This document shows positions 11,110-21,999 of a DNA stretch of 64,000 nt, one piece after another (position 1 is the first letter of the stretch; each line of letters starts with the position of its first letter). Both the position numbers and the translations under genes were made by a program. The DNA is from Dermanyssus gallinae (taxonomy: Eukaryota; Arthropoda; Arachnida; Mesostigmata; Dermanyssidae). The notes beneath the pieces are model-generated. The model worked only from the letters and a program-made list of their open reading frames with translations. It had not been told where the DNA came from and made no database searches. The stretch lies in contig QVRM01001273.1 of NCBI GenBank assembly GCA_003439945.1, positions 49,250 to 113,249 on the forward strand, in the 5' to 3' direction.

Positions 11110-12260
11110 GAAACGGTGTAAATATATACAGTACGAATCAAAAGTATACGCTACATACACACAAAAAATAACGTACATGTAAGTGGAGTTTTGCGCCTAT
11201 AGCTCTGGTCAATATAAACAGGAAGCAAATCAGAACTTTATAATGGAACTCATGCATGAATAACTATGCGTCATTTTAAAATGGTTTGGCTTACACTTTT
11301 TGACGAATTAGGCCCGTGATAAAACACTGCTGTAAAATCCACTCGATATCGCACGGAGCCGCATTCATATAAGATTTCTACAAGAAGAAGGAGTAAGTTC
11401 AACCACATCATGAGATAAATAGTTTAAATATTCCTCACTAAAAGCCAGACCTATGACCTCTTCACCTCACATCAAATTAAGGCTACCTTTCTAAAGACTC
11501 CTTTAAGACTTCACTCCAGTAGCCGCAGACGCCTCGTCTATCTGATATTTCTACCTTGCCTTTTTGGAAGCATCTCACAATTATGTTTTCTTACAGATAT
11601 GTTTTTCCCCAGGTGATCGCTTGAAGAGCATTTGGCTGACTGAGAGTCAAAGATGGCAGATATTGTCTCGTCATTCTACAGTACCAAAGCAATGAGCTGG
11701 GATAGCTGAACGGGATTAGGCTACGAAAATCGACATGTCATCACTAGATGGTTATGCAAAAAAACAACGTTCACCAAATAATTGTTTGCAAGAAGAATGT
11801 CACTAAGTATAGTCAGAAGGTACATTTACGTTCTTTGACCAGCAAGTTGTTTGATCTTTTTCAGGAACAATAATGCCTCAAAGCTGCTGACTTAGTCACG
11901 ACTATATGTGTCAAATTTAGGCTAAACTTTCATTCGTAAAACAACGACTACTATATTTGCAACGAGTGTGAGCTATGTAGATATGTATTCTCACGATACA
12001 GAATATGATTAGTAAGACTTTCTACGTAAATCAGAAACTCATATGGTACCTTCAAAACAGATGGTACTTTAAAGTGTACCTAGAAAAAAACTCCACTTTG
12101 ATAATGGCCAACTAGCTTTTGGACCTTGTGGGCAAGGTGTTTATATTGTAGCTTACTAAAGGCCTTAATAGACCTGCTAGTTAACCGTTATAACTCAATT
12201 GGTACTGCAGTGCGACCTCTGTCACATTATTTGCTGATGTTTCGAATTAACACCATTGGT
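11110..12260. other. Unassigned intergenic DNA
   Basis: AT-rich, stop-rich in all frames; nothing recognised. Confidence 0.6.
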
Positions 12261-12274
12261 AATACTGACTTCTT

Positions 12275-12487
12275 CATGCAGGATAAGAGTCAGGGATAGA
12301 GCTGATTGAAGCAGAACGGCAGAGACGCCTCTCTCACGGCTTCGAAGTAATGCCAAAGACCGAGTCTGGGGGGGGGGGGTGGGGAGGAATCCGGGTTTAG
12401 TGGGTGTGCGAGTCTCACACTAGTCACGCAGGCTGCTAGTGGCGCATGTCCATCATGCATTGCCGACACCTCCCAGAACAAAAGAAA
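12275..12487 (+). mobile_element. R1-type 3' end insertion with perfect 14-bp target duplication
   Basis: Only the 3' UTR was inserted (213 bp). AATACTGACTTCTT stands at 12261-12274 and again at 12488-12501. The body matches the R1 3' UTR at 16980-17222 (shared GGCAGAGACGCCTCTC, CTTCGAAGTAATGCCAAAG, TCACACTAGTCACGCAGGCT) and ends in A-rich AGAACAAAAGAAA. The 14-bp duplication equals the size R1 makes at its rDNA site. Extreme 5' truncation is usual for LINE insertions. Confidence 0.92.
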
Positions 12488-12502
12488 AATACTGACTTCT
12501 TA

Positions 12503-13085
12503 AGGTTTCGAAACTGCTTGATTAGTTAACGTAATGCATACGTTACGAGCAGTAAGCGTGACTAGTGTTAGGCCGTCCAACCCATTAACTCGTGGTCTTC
12601 CCCACTCCCAAGCTCGGTATTGCTTTGGCATTCATTGGCTTTGGCTCTAAAACTACGGGAGAGGCCACCTGCCGTCATCGTTTCCTCTGCCTACCCCCCA
12701 TAAGTGGAGTCCCCACATGTGGTAAAATGGCGTCAAACCCGTTTTTCGCGTCCATCTATGCACTAGCCTTCATCATCATGTAGTTGATGACCCTCCTGAC
12801 AGTAGAGAGGCTTCTTAGGGTGGTGGAACTCACGTCCCGTCCAGCTCTGAAAGCCGTGCAGCGTCTCCCACGTAGTCTGGCTTGCCAGAGCCGCGCGCCA
12901 CAGAGTTGTTCGTGTTAGCCTCTGTAATATTCATTATTCTTTAAGCTCTGGAGCTGACAGTGGCCTGGCAGCACTTGCGTCGTACAATAAGATAGCTAAT
13001 CACTCTGACAGTAGTACCACACCCCTTGAGGTCTGGTATTAGATACTTGGTCCAGCTTCCCTTGGTTTCTCCGGGTCTTATATCA
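12503..13085. other. Unassigned intergenic DNA
   Basis: No supported feature. Short GC-richer segments near 12590-12900 have no recognisable product. Confidence 0.5.
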
Positions 13086-13772
13086 GCACATTCTCCCCCA
13101 GGTTGCGATAGTGGCATTCATGATTATGATTATTATGACATAAAAAAAGTATATTTATTCATTCAAATTAAGCAGCAAGTAAACCACAATACAGCACTTA
13201 AATGAACTACAAATTGAGCCAAGATGATCAGCGGGTAATTTGCATATATATATCTATATATTTCGCGGCATGGAATCTTCGGCAAAATTCACCGCAGCGC
13301 CGGCATACACGAGTCTCACATGGTTCATGGAACTCAGACTTTTGACATAGAATGTGATGAAAGCTGTGCACTCCAAACCGTGATATTACACGTCTGTTGT
13401 TACGCTCTCGCCTCTTCCATTTGTCATCGCTTCAGTATGAGGGAATTCCAGGCCGAGTTTGGAAAACTTTACCTCCCATCTTCCAGTGCAGTCGTTGAAA
13501 GCTGTGGTGCGAGGAAGGTTATAACGGCTCCTCAGGTCTTCTATGAGGAGTAGACAGTCTGCTAACAGGTAGACGAGACGGTTGCGCATTGACGTTTGTA
13601 GTCTGAGAGTCCGTTTCAGGAAGGCTGCATTTATCTGATACAGCTGGTCAAGGTTTCTGAAAGTCCGGCGCGCACATATTAAAGCTACCCCATATGAAGC
13701 GACGGGGGCAATCTTCAGGTCAAAGAGGCGGATGGGACAGGCATCGAGAACCTACCCCATTCGACGGCAGAA

Positions 13773-13862
13773 TTAGTACGGAATTTATTGACGTAGGCAA
13801 GCGGGGGGCTCTCTTTATTTTGGTAGCCCCCCGCTTGCCTACGACAATAAATTCCGTACTAA
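13773..13862. repeat. Inverted duplication, 38-bp arms with one mismatch, 14-nt loop
   Basis: 13773-13810 and 13825-13862 are reverse complements except for one A/T position (GACG against GTCG). The arms lie inside the L-A coding region, between the YANN site and the DLKIAPVASYG block, and include a GCGGGGGGCT stretch. Confidence 0.95.
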
Positions 13863-15141
13863 CGACCCTGCCCACTCTATGTAACTTGAGTGCATCTGTC
13901 TCACCAAATTGTTAACCCCAACTCTAAGACGGCTGGGTTGAGTCTGGCCAACGCCTGTTGGACGTGAAAACAGCTACTCTTATACATAGATGGTTACGTT
14001 GTTGGCATATATTAAGACCTTAACGCCATCTCTGCAGCCGCGAATTTGTTTTGGCAGGTCCTTCAAGAAAGCGGAGAAGAAGAGTGGACTTAGAGTGTCT
14101 CTTAAGCAAACTGAGTTGTTTGCGAGAACACCGGCAGTATCTCCTTACCCCGTGAAGTCTTCCTTGAGCTCGCTACGGTGCCCTGTCGTTTTCTTGTCCC
14201 ATACAGCGGCATACAGTGATGATCCGCGGGGGATCGTGTCTTCGGTACAAACATTTTGATAAAACGTCTGACGAGAACGACGGAGTTAATTAGTCACGAG
14301 GGCTGCCTACCGGGTGTAAGCCACTGTATGAAGCTCATTCTACGTATGCCAGGAGGAAAGCCTCCTAATGTTCGAGGTACTTTTTCTTCTGCTGAGTATA
14401 TATCTGCCAGCAGATCGTTCGGAAAACAGCAGCAAGCGGCCTAGCCGCAGGTTGCAGGACTGCCAGCAGATAAAGGGTCTTCTGTGTTTTTTACCTGGGA
14501 AAGCAAGTAAACGTTTGAAGGATCTCCACAAGGCGATCAGCATATTGCTCGACGCCATTAGTATCCGAAATCGGTAAGGGCTCTCGATGTGTCTTCGTGC
14601 ACCTTGCATTTTAGAGCACTAGGGATAGATGCTCGAATGAGACCGCCTTCCCTAAAAAAATTCTTATGTCCAATGTAGTTATGACGTAAATATATACCGG
14701 TCAATTTGTTGTCATTAGCAAAAAAATATAGTGATTAAAAACACTTTCTGCGGGATTTCCAGAAGCTCTACGGCTGCCGAAAGAAACCCTTCCACAGCCG
14801 CAGCGTTGCCGCGCTGAACCTCGATCGATTTGCGCTGCCAATGTAGTTTACTCTGTCCTCGCCTAAACTGACTGCTAAGAAATCGACGACCAAGCTTTCC
14901 GAATGATTGGACAAAGTTGAAGGTGACGTCGGGGTAACTATCCAGCAACCATAGTCAGCGAGGGTGTCACGTAGGGCTCTCGTGTGACTGGAAGAGGGAA
15001 AATCAATACGAGTGTTGAAATCTCCCGAGACGATTAGCAGACGGAAGCATAGCTTGAATGCCGCCGAACGATTTTTCGGAGTGCGTGAGTAGATTTTGAG
15101 TGCGCAGGCCTTGCGTAGATCGCTATGAGTCGAAAGTGAGA

Positions 15142-15176
15142 GCCTCGTAGGGCTACGAGATTGTCCCCTACGAGGC
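15142..15176. repeat. Short inverted duplication, 11-bp arms
   Basis: GCCTCGTAGGG (15142-15152) pairs exactly with 15166-15176 across 13 nt. It lies in the endonuclease part of the L-A copy. Confidence 0.8.
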
Positions 15177-15779
15177 AGGGGGTAAGGTCCCTCACTCTAT
15201 GATTGTACAGCACGGACACTCTACTGCTGGGTCGTCCGAGACCGGCACTCCTTTGAGACAAGTAGTGGGAGGCGTGGAAATTTTAGAAATCAAATGGCGC
15301 GGATGCCTACGTTTCCGTCAGGGGAGTGTGTCTGCAGAGCCAGTATATCAAGACCATTCAAAGCCAACAGTGCGAGCAACGATACGGTTGTAGCGCTCTT
15401 GCTATTCCACTATGCTATCTTTAGCGACTTTCACGGCTCCCGCTCCGACCCTGCTCCGCTGACGGCTAGTGGGTTTCCTCCGGTTGCTGGAGACGCTGCG
15501 TCTGGCAGCGGGTTGCTGCGATGCAGCCATTAGAGTTCGTCTGAGGAAGTCCAGGATTGCTGGAGGTACCGGAAGCTGCTACTAATGCACTGATCTTAAC
15601 CTATCAATCCTGGAATTGGAACCGGTGCGGCGTGGTTAGATCGATCTTGGTATTCCTTGATAATGGTCACGACCGGCGAACCTGACCTTGTTATTAGACC
15701 TGCCGTTTTTGAGCGAAAATCGCGGGCCCTGGCTCTCGTTGCACTAAGACGTGGCTCTCAATTCCGGATTGGGTTGGGG

Positions 15780-16011
15780 CGCGGGTGTCCGGTTCGCTGC
15801 GGCTTCCTGAGATTCACCCCTAGAAAACTTTTGATTTTTCTGGCAATGTGGTACGCAATATTTTTGGCGACCCCCTTGTACGAATAACGGCCGCTCTTGA
15901 CCACTTATCATTGCGTGATGGTAAGAGGAAGTACGAAGAAGAGAACACTGTATTTAATCGCAAGCATATCGTTGGCCGCTTTACAATCCTGTCTGGACAG
16001 ATGTACGGACA
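15780..16011 (-). pseudogene. Candidate endogenous viral nucleoprotein-like gene, copy 1, 3' part
   Basis: Minus-strand translation shows DCKAANDMLAIKYS (about 15990-15945) and VKSGRYSYKG (about 15900-15870). These match the second copy at 33299-33598, which reads ECKAANDVLP and VPSGKYSYKG at the same spacing. Stops and a frame change lie between the two motifs. It joins the segment at 17225-17770 if the R1 insertion at 16012-17222 is removed. I do not recognise the protein with certainty; a nucleoprotein of a mononegavirus-like RNA virus is a guess from its size and helical character. Confidence 0.45.
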
Positions 16012-17222
16012 GGTCACAGAGCCCTGGAGAGCGCCGCCAATGAGGCCTTGTCAATGGTGTTCAAGTGGATGGAGTCCCATCACTTGAAATTGGAGCCCGA
16101 CAAGACGGGGCCGATGTACCTAACAGGCAGAAAGAGGACGGCCGGCATTAACCTTGTGATGGCGGGCCCCCCGATAGAAATCAGAAAGAAGGTAAATTGC
16201 CTTGAGGCCATGCTAGACACTGGACTGACCGGATCGGCACATGTGAAGTACGTGGCCGAAAAGGCCCAAAGGGTCTCCCTGAACCTGGCGCGGATCATGC
16301 CTAGGGTCGGTGGGGTGGTTGAGGAGAAAAGAAGGCTCCTGGCCTCGGTGGCCGAATCAACGGCGCTATACGCAGCCCCAGTCTGGGGGACTTGGCAATG
16401 CGGACGGCGAAAAATAGGGAAGCACTAAGGTCGACCCAACGAACGTTGGCAATCAGGGTAAGCCGGGCGTATGGAACAGTCTCGATCGAAGCTCTCCGGG
16501 TCCTAGCCAAGGTGCTGCCATGGGACCTTTTAGTGGCTGAACGAAGTAAAATGTATCTAGACGAAGGTCTGGATCTCACCAGGGCCAAGAGTGTTACCTT
16601 ATTGGCTTGGCATGAGGAATGGGCGCAGGCAAGACCCAGTACGACCACAGAGAGCTGGACCAAGAGTCTGAAACCTCAGGGTATGGTATCACCGCCGACA
16701 CGGGGAGCTTTCCTACTGGACGACTCAGGTTCTGACCGAACACGGCTAGTTCCAGAGCTACATGTCAAGGATCAAAAAGGCCATTAGCGATATCTGCGTA
16801 CTACTACGTGGGAGGCGACGAACTCGTTCGACGCCGTTTTGACACTCAAGACAGCCAAGAAAACGGCCAGGCGGGAGAGGTTTGAGCGGGTCTCTCGGGA
16901 GAGCGGTCGAGACGAGGAGCCGAGGGAGGGGGGTGGGCAGGAGCCGGGCCCTCATGGTCTCGACGCAACCTCACAGGACGAATTACAAAATGGCATTCCC
17001 CTATCCAATCGCAGGTAGACATGCGGGATGATAGTCAGGAATAGAGTAAAGTAGATCGGCAGAGACGCCTCTCCCACAGCTTCGAAGTAATGCCAAAGTA
17101 ATACCTGGGGGGGGGTTGGGAGGAATCCGGATTCAGTGGGTTTGCGAGTCCCACACTAGTCACGCAGGCTTCTAGTGGCGCATGTGCATCATGCATTCCC
17201 GAAACCTCCTAGAACAAAAAAA
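16012..17222 (+). mobile_element. R1-type element copy B, inserted into a viral-like gene
   Basis: A 5'-truncated plus-strand R1 copy starting inside the RT, just after the catalytic region (ALESAANEALSMVFKWME). Frames at 16048-16428 and 16392-16787 carry the thumb and C-terminal region; a frameshift lies near 16400, and the Cys/His cluster is largely deleted around 16795. The 3' UTR (16980-17222) ends AGAACAAAAAAAG. The flanks on both sides belong to the same minus-strand gene (15780-16011 and 17225-17770). No clear target duplication is visible, perhaps because of small deletions. Confidence 0.85.
17107..17122 (+). other. G-rich tract in R1-type 3' UTR, copy B
   Basis: The same position as the tracts at 2201 and 12368, immediately before GGAGGAATCCGG. 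Confidence 0.5.
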
Positions 17223-17224
17223 GA

Positions 17225-17770
17225 CCCCAGGCAAGAGACGTGCACTTTTGGTGCCAATGCTTCAACCGCTGCGACGAATTTATTTTTCTCGAACTCCATA
17301 CATTCGTAATATCCCGCTTGCAGGAAAATAGACACTGGCTCACTGGCAGCCTTAATGTGGTTCTCCGTCTCTGTCACCATGCTATGGATGGGCAAACCGC
17401 TTAGGTTGGCCTTACCCTGAGCGGTTTCCTGGCATACTGCACATACCGGACTCACGCGCGACTCTTCCAGACGCTGGCTGAGGGATGGCGGGGAGAAAAG
17501 CGGCTGCTTTTAGTCGCCAACATAAATGGGTGTTGCATTTGTCGCGCTCTTTTGTTGTTGTGGTGCCGCAGCTGACATTCCTACAGATATGTCTGCCGGG
17601 CTGTTCCGAGCAATACAAGGGCATGTCCGCACTAACCAGATCTTAAAATGACGGAAGCACAGCTGCCGCAGCGTTCCGTTCTTAGAGGCGAAGAGCAATC
17701 GAAAACTAGCCTGTGCTGTAATACCGACCTTTCTATAATCCCTGGGGTGCAAGGAGTTACGAGGACTCAA
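17225..17770 (-). pseudogene. Candidate endogenous viral nucleoprotein-like gene, copy 1, 5' part
   Basis: Minus-strand open pieces at 17189-17455 and 17510-17770. The segment IFLQAGYYECMEFEKNK (about 17329-17280) matches MFLQAGYHKRMEFEKKL in the second copy at 33598-33550, and the following VEAL block also matches. Upstream, a V-x-M-x-A-A segment near 17595 is weakly alike in both. A stop (near 17510) and frame changes show it is dead. The R1 copy B poly(A) abuts its 3' edge. Confidence 0.45.
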
Positions 17771-17884
17771 TTAATGCGACGATATCCGAGACTCGATTCT
17801 TCGGTTATCATCGCACTTTCATTACATGCCCAACCACACAGAGCCGCGACAAAAAGACGTCTACACTTTATTAGAGCTGACAAC

Positions 17885-18600
17885 AACATGATTTCAGCAT
17901 GGATTATGGTCAGATTCAAATCTCCGTCTAGGAAGTGTTTACGTCTCTCTTCCGCGAGCAGGTCCCATGGCAGCATCTTGGCTAGGGCCAGAAGGGCTTT
18001 GGTCGACGGTCCGGTATGCGATGCTTACACTGATCGCCAGCGTTCGTTGCGCTGATCTTACCTCGTATCGCGCCGTTGATTCCGCCACTGTTGCTAACGG
18101 TGTTCTTTTGGCTTCCGATACTCCACCGGCCCTCGGCAGAATACTCGTTACGTTCAAGGAGATATTTTTGACTTTATCAGTCACATGCTTTACATGCACC
18201 AATCCCGTAAGTCTCAAGGATACCCCCGAAGTACTTTGCCTCCTTTCTCATTCTTGCAAGATGGCCCGCCGTCATGGGTCTTACTCCTTTGTCCTCTTTC
18301 AGTATGTTAGATACATAGTCTCTGCTTTTCCAGTGCGAGCTCAATATAATGGTTTTCCATCTACTCGTTCATTTGGCTAAAGGCTTCATTGGCGGTGCTT
18401 TGTAGATAGTTATTGGTCCTAGCCGTCACCATGTGCGGGAGCACGTCGGGGTACATCTTCACCCCGTTTGAGAAATCTCCGTTATAGGCCAAGTTCCAGA
18501 GCACGGGTCCCAAAGTCGAGCCCCCCTGTAACTGGACTTCGGTCACTCAGACAGAGCAAACATTAACCGACGCAGGTAGATTGAAATTCCCTTTCTTTTG
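17885..18600 (-). mobile_element. R1-type element, partial copy D
   Basis: Minus-strand RT and thumb fragment. Motifs: STLGPVLWNLAYNG (about 18520-18475), MVTARTNNYLQSTANEAF (about 18435-18380), then HVKHVTDKVKNISLNVTSILPRAGG-like thumb sequence (18195-18115) and MLPWDLLAEERRKHFLDGD (17976-17920). The YADD box is deleted between the first two motifs. It abuts the viral-like gene relic on its left. Confidence 0.78.
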
Positions 18601-18609
18601 ATCGCTTTT

Positions 18610-20296
18610 CCAACTACTTCTTAGTTCACTGTGTTGAAGGCGACGCCCCTCTGACATTGCCTGCGCAAGGTGGAAGCCTAGTATATAGAAGAAACAAATG
18701 AGTGTGGGTTTACTTTTAAATACTATACAAGGCTAGTTCGCAAAACACAAAAATTATTTGAGTAATCACTGAGTTCTGTGACCCCAAAAAATATTTTTTT
18801 TTCTACTTTCTTGCCTGTTGTCTCACTTGCTTAATAATAGGCGATGTGCCTCTAATGAAAAGCAAGTTTTGCCGGTGAAAAACACAAGAGTAGGGAACTT
18901 CGCATTGGCCTATACTTACCACAGAAACAAGCTACAGTAAAAAATCCGTCGCTCGTAATCTGGATCCAGCTGAGCTTGATGCTGCCGTCGGTGCAAATAT
19001 AGTCGTTTGGCTATTATCACCCTGTGGACGGTCTGCAACTCGCACCAACCTTTCTGGCCACCTCCATCGTGCTTGCTGAAAGACGATCGGCTACCGCCTG
19101 AAGAATGCGCTCTTCCATAGCTGGCGTTCTAGCTACCGAATCTACTGAATGGTTCGTAAATGCACATTCGAGTAGCTACTATAAGATAAAATGTAGTTGT
19201 GTGTGCTTCTAGAACTGTGACAAGTGATTTACCTGATAGAATAGATCACTTATGCATGTACTCAATTTTGACATGCCCTCCGGAAATGAATAAATGTGTT
19301 AGTTTTGAGCGCTGTAAAAGGTTGTAGGTATATGATTTTGAGGTACTGGCGTGAAAACTAAGAAGAAAACTTAATTTATGTAAACTTTATTCTAATATTC
19401 TAGGCTAAAATTTCTTAGAAACACGTCGATGTGCTTAGTACAGGAAGACTGGTTGTTTTAGCTTTCTGTACAGGAAGACTGGTTGTCTCGCAATAACACA
19501 TTTTGTGCTCCTATGTCGGGCAACAACACCAGTGTCGCGGATTTTGGAAATATAACCCTCACTCTAAAACAAGACCTCAGAGACCATGCTTCAAACAAGC
19601 TCCATAATTACCTATATTGACTTTAAAATCTTTCTGGAAGATCATGTACGTCTGCCGACCTCAGGTTAGAAAATGGCGACAGTGTTCTGTCAATAGTTGT
19701 TAGCGGCTCATTTTCAAGTCGGGGTGTTAATCGCCACATGGTGTTTACTCAACAAAAGCGTTTTCCTGTCGTTGTACATGAATATATTTTTCGATACGTA
19801 ACTCCAAAATTTGTCTTACCAAGGGGCCGCAACAGTTTCACATCTTTAGTATAAAATATACATTTGCTTAGCTTAAGCAGAATCTAGGTCTCCTCGCAAT
19901 GCGTAAATCCGCTCAAAATCAAGCGCTACGAGAGACAAAAGCCTCCGAATAAAATTATCTTATATATATTTCTACCAAAACAGGCCTTGATACGCCTCAG
20001 ACAACATTTGTTGGTTCTGAGTGAGATTTTTAATTTAGCCTTTTTATTCCAATCAATGTATCTTTCTTAGATAACATATTCGCATTAAAACTAAATATAT
20101 ATAGGCTCGACAACTAACACATCGGGTACCTCTGATCACTAATCTACGTAATCAACATTTATATACAACGGCGGATCATCAGCTTGTCGTTTGAACTATG
20201 CGCATTAAATCTTACATGTATTGCTGGTAAAACGTGATGTAATCAGCTATGCAGCATAAAGTTAAAAATAGATATAACATTGAAGATCGCTTACAG
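18610..20296. other. Unassigned AT-rich DNA
   Basis: No gene recognised. It contains two copies of GTACAGGAAGACTGGTTGT (19438-19456 and 19468-19486), a small tandem duplication with a 30-bp period. Confidence 0.55.
19438..19486. repeat. Two-unit tandem duplication, 30-bp period
   Basis: A perfect 19-bp sequence occurs twice with an 11-bp spacer. Confidence 0.9.
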
Positions 20297-20310
20297 CTGT
20301 TATATCAACT

Positions 20311-20485
20311 ACCTTTCGGGGCTGATTCTCAGACAAGATTTAACGTCTATGAGACTGCTTTGCGCATTGCTTCACAGACGGACCCCATAAATACAAATGT
20401 GCAACGGTGGGATTCGAACCTGCGCACCTATGTGTCTCCTCCGGTCGCGAGGCGTAGACGCATGTCACCACGCCACCGGGCTCGA
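20311..20485 (-). mobile_element. tRNA-derived SINE, copy 1, with 14-bp target duplication
   Basis: Body of 175 bp flanked by CTGTTATATCAACT at 20297-20310 and 20486-20499. On the minus strand the head starts CCCGGTGGCGTGGTGAC (A box) and has a perfect B box GGTTCGAATCC at 20420-20410. The 63 bp or so after the head continue as a non-tRNA body also present in the copy at 30737-30916. Such SINEs are transcribed by RNA polymerase III and moved by LINE enzymes. The spacing between the boxes is long, as in class II tRNAs (Ser or Leu). Confidence 0.9.
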
Positions 20486-20499
20486 CTGTTATATCAACT

Positions 20500-21821
20500 T
20501 CTTGCGTATAATCTGCATATTTAAATATGAGCAAAGTCGAGTTCTGAATTGGTTTCCTAAGTCCGCGCCAGCCATAGCCTGGCATTTTCAATACGTTATC
20601 ATGGTATCCAGTTGAGTCACATTAATTTTTTACGGTTGATAAAAATAATTTTAAGTCTGGAAATATACTTGAAGAAAGTATTTATAAAACGTGCGTCCGG
20701 CTAGAATTTCAAAGCTCAATCGGAGCGATACGTTTAGCCGAATTTGAGCCAACTTTGAACCAGTTTATGTCTCGAAGATTTTATATCTTTGCTTAAGTTT
20801 GTGCAAGCAATACGCCTGGCACGTGGCTAGGGATATTCATAACAGAACGACTGCACAGGCCCTACTGTGGCCAGTTACTTATTATCCTTTATTAGATGAA
20901 CAAAGGCACCTTTTATTCTTTTTTATTCAATCGTCGTTGCCAAGAATTGGTAAAAGTTAGCATAATAATTAAACTGAGTCTCGCAAGGCAACACTTGTCA
21001 TACAGGTACCTGCCCCCGTAATGCGGGTTCAGTGTTGCTTTACTAACTTACTGTTAGTATAGACGCTAACCGAATACAAGCATCTGTTATCGGGGGTTGT
21101 GCATCTAAGGGTCAATACCCATCGCTCCTAAGCAGTCCCGCTAAGCTATATTATTAAGCAATTTTATTCCGATGTCTATTTTGTGCAGTATTATTCGCGG
21201 TTTTTCACTCTATTTCTATTGTAGATGCTCAGTAGTTGTTGGGTAGTTTGCGGCCGCGGCCTACCCAGTGCAGTAGTTGTAAATAGCTAGCAGGTCTATC
21301 GATTGACTCAAAGTTAACTTAAATGTTTACCTCAAGCTTGCTTTCTTTTCTCAGCTCAATATGTTTCGAAATAGCAGCATAGGGTAGTCAACCCAGCTGA
21401 TGACGTGCAGTCTCCATACTAAAAGACCTAACGCGTAGAGCAGAACCATTCTGAAATACTTGCACACAACTGTTTGCAGTACAATAGTTATGCTGCGGCT
21501 TCAAGCTACCGCATAATCATTTTATTCATGAAGTGTATCCAGATGGGATAAAAATTATGTAGACAAAAATGTATTTGTTTAATAATAAAAATATAATAAA
21601 AATATTATTGGCTAGAACTGACCCGAGCAATAGCAAATTACCGATCAGATTGCCGACATGTTTTGCGTACTGTCAATTTGCTTTCAGCCAATAGTCAATC
21701 GTTATTCTTCGAGTCCATTTAGACAGTGTTTCAAACTATTATTGCCTTGGGTTTGCCCAGTTGCGTTACATTATCTACTGCTGACTGTCTGTGTTATTTT
21801 AACGGGCAATCTTTATGCCAT

Positions 21822-21824
<3 letters not shown>
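20500..21824. other. Unassigned AT-rich DNA
   Basis: Nothing recognised beyond short simple stretches. Confidence 0.55.
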
Positions 21825-21861
<37 letters not shown>

Positions 21862-21865
21862 AATG

Positions 21866-21896
<31 letters not shown>

Positions 21897-21903
21897 ATAT
21901 ACC

Positions 21904-21932
<29 letters not shown>
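21825..21932. repeat. (AT)n microsatellite
   Basis: About 108 bp of AT repeats with a few interruptions. Confidence 0.95.
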
Positions 21933-21935
<3 letters not shown>

Positions 21936-21999
21936 CACAAGTTAGATGCATACATAAGAACATTTGATGTACTAGCTGAATGTGTATGAACTCAAGGAC

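Larger units (their letters stand above)
13090..15560 (-). mobile_element. Degenerate LINE, family 'L-A', endonuclease to 3' tail
   Basis: Minus-strand order: endonuclease start (LLALNGLDILALQTHSPDG, about 15385-15330), endonuclease core (LIAIYAR, then GDFNTR at about 15029-15009), RT (DTLSPLLFSAFLKDLP near 14095-14045, then YANN in place of YADD near 14005), C-terminal region (DLKIAPVASYG near 13725, then RNRLVYL near 13585, then EDLRSRYNLPRTT), and a final Cys/His finger (CRRCGEFCRRFHA near 13300) with an A-rich tail near 13150. It is crossed by frameshifts and two inverted duplications. The same C-terminal layout occurs at 26590-27520 and 31215-33240. The clade is not settled; CR1-, L2- or RTE-like are all possible. 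Confidence 0.72.

Noticed and set aside
20397..20485. tRNA gene
   Set aside because: The B box and A box are good, but the same head is followed by the same non-tRNA body at 30737-30916 and both copies have target duplications, so it is a SINE.
21397..21403. Hammerhead ribozyme core CTGATGA
   Set aside because: No GAAA segment or pairing stems at the needed positions; a 7-mer is expected by chance.
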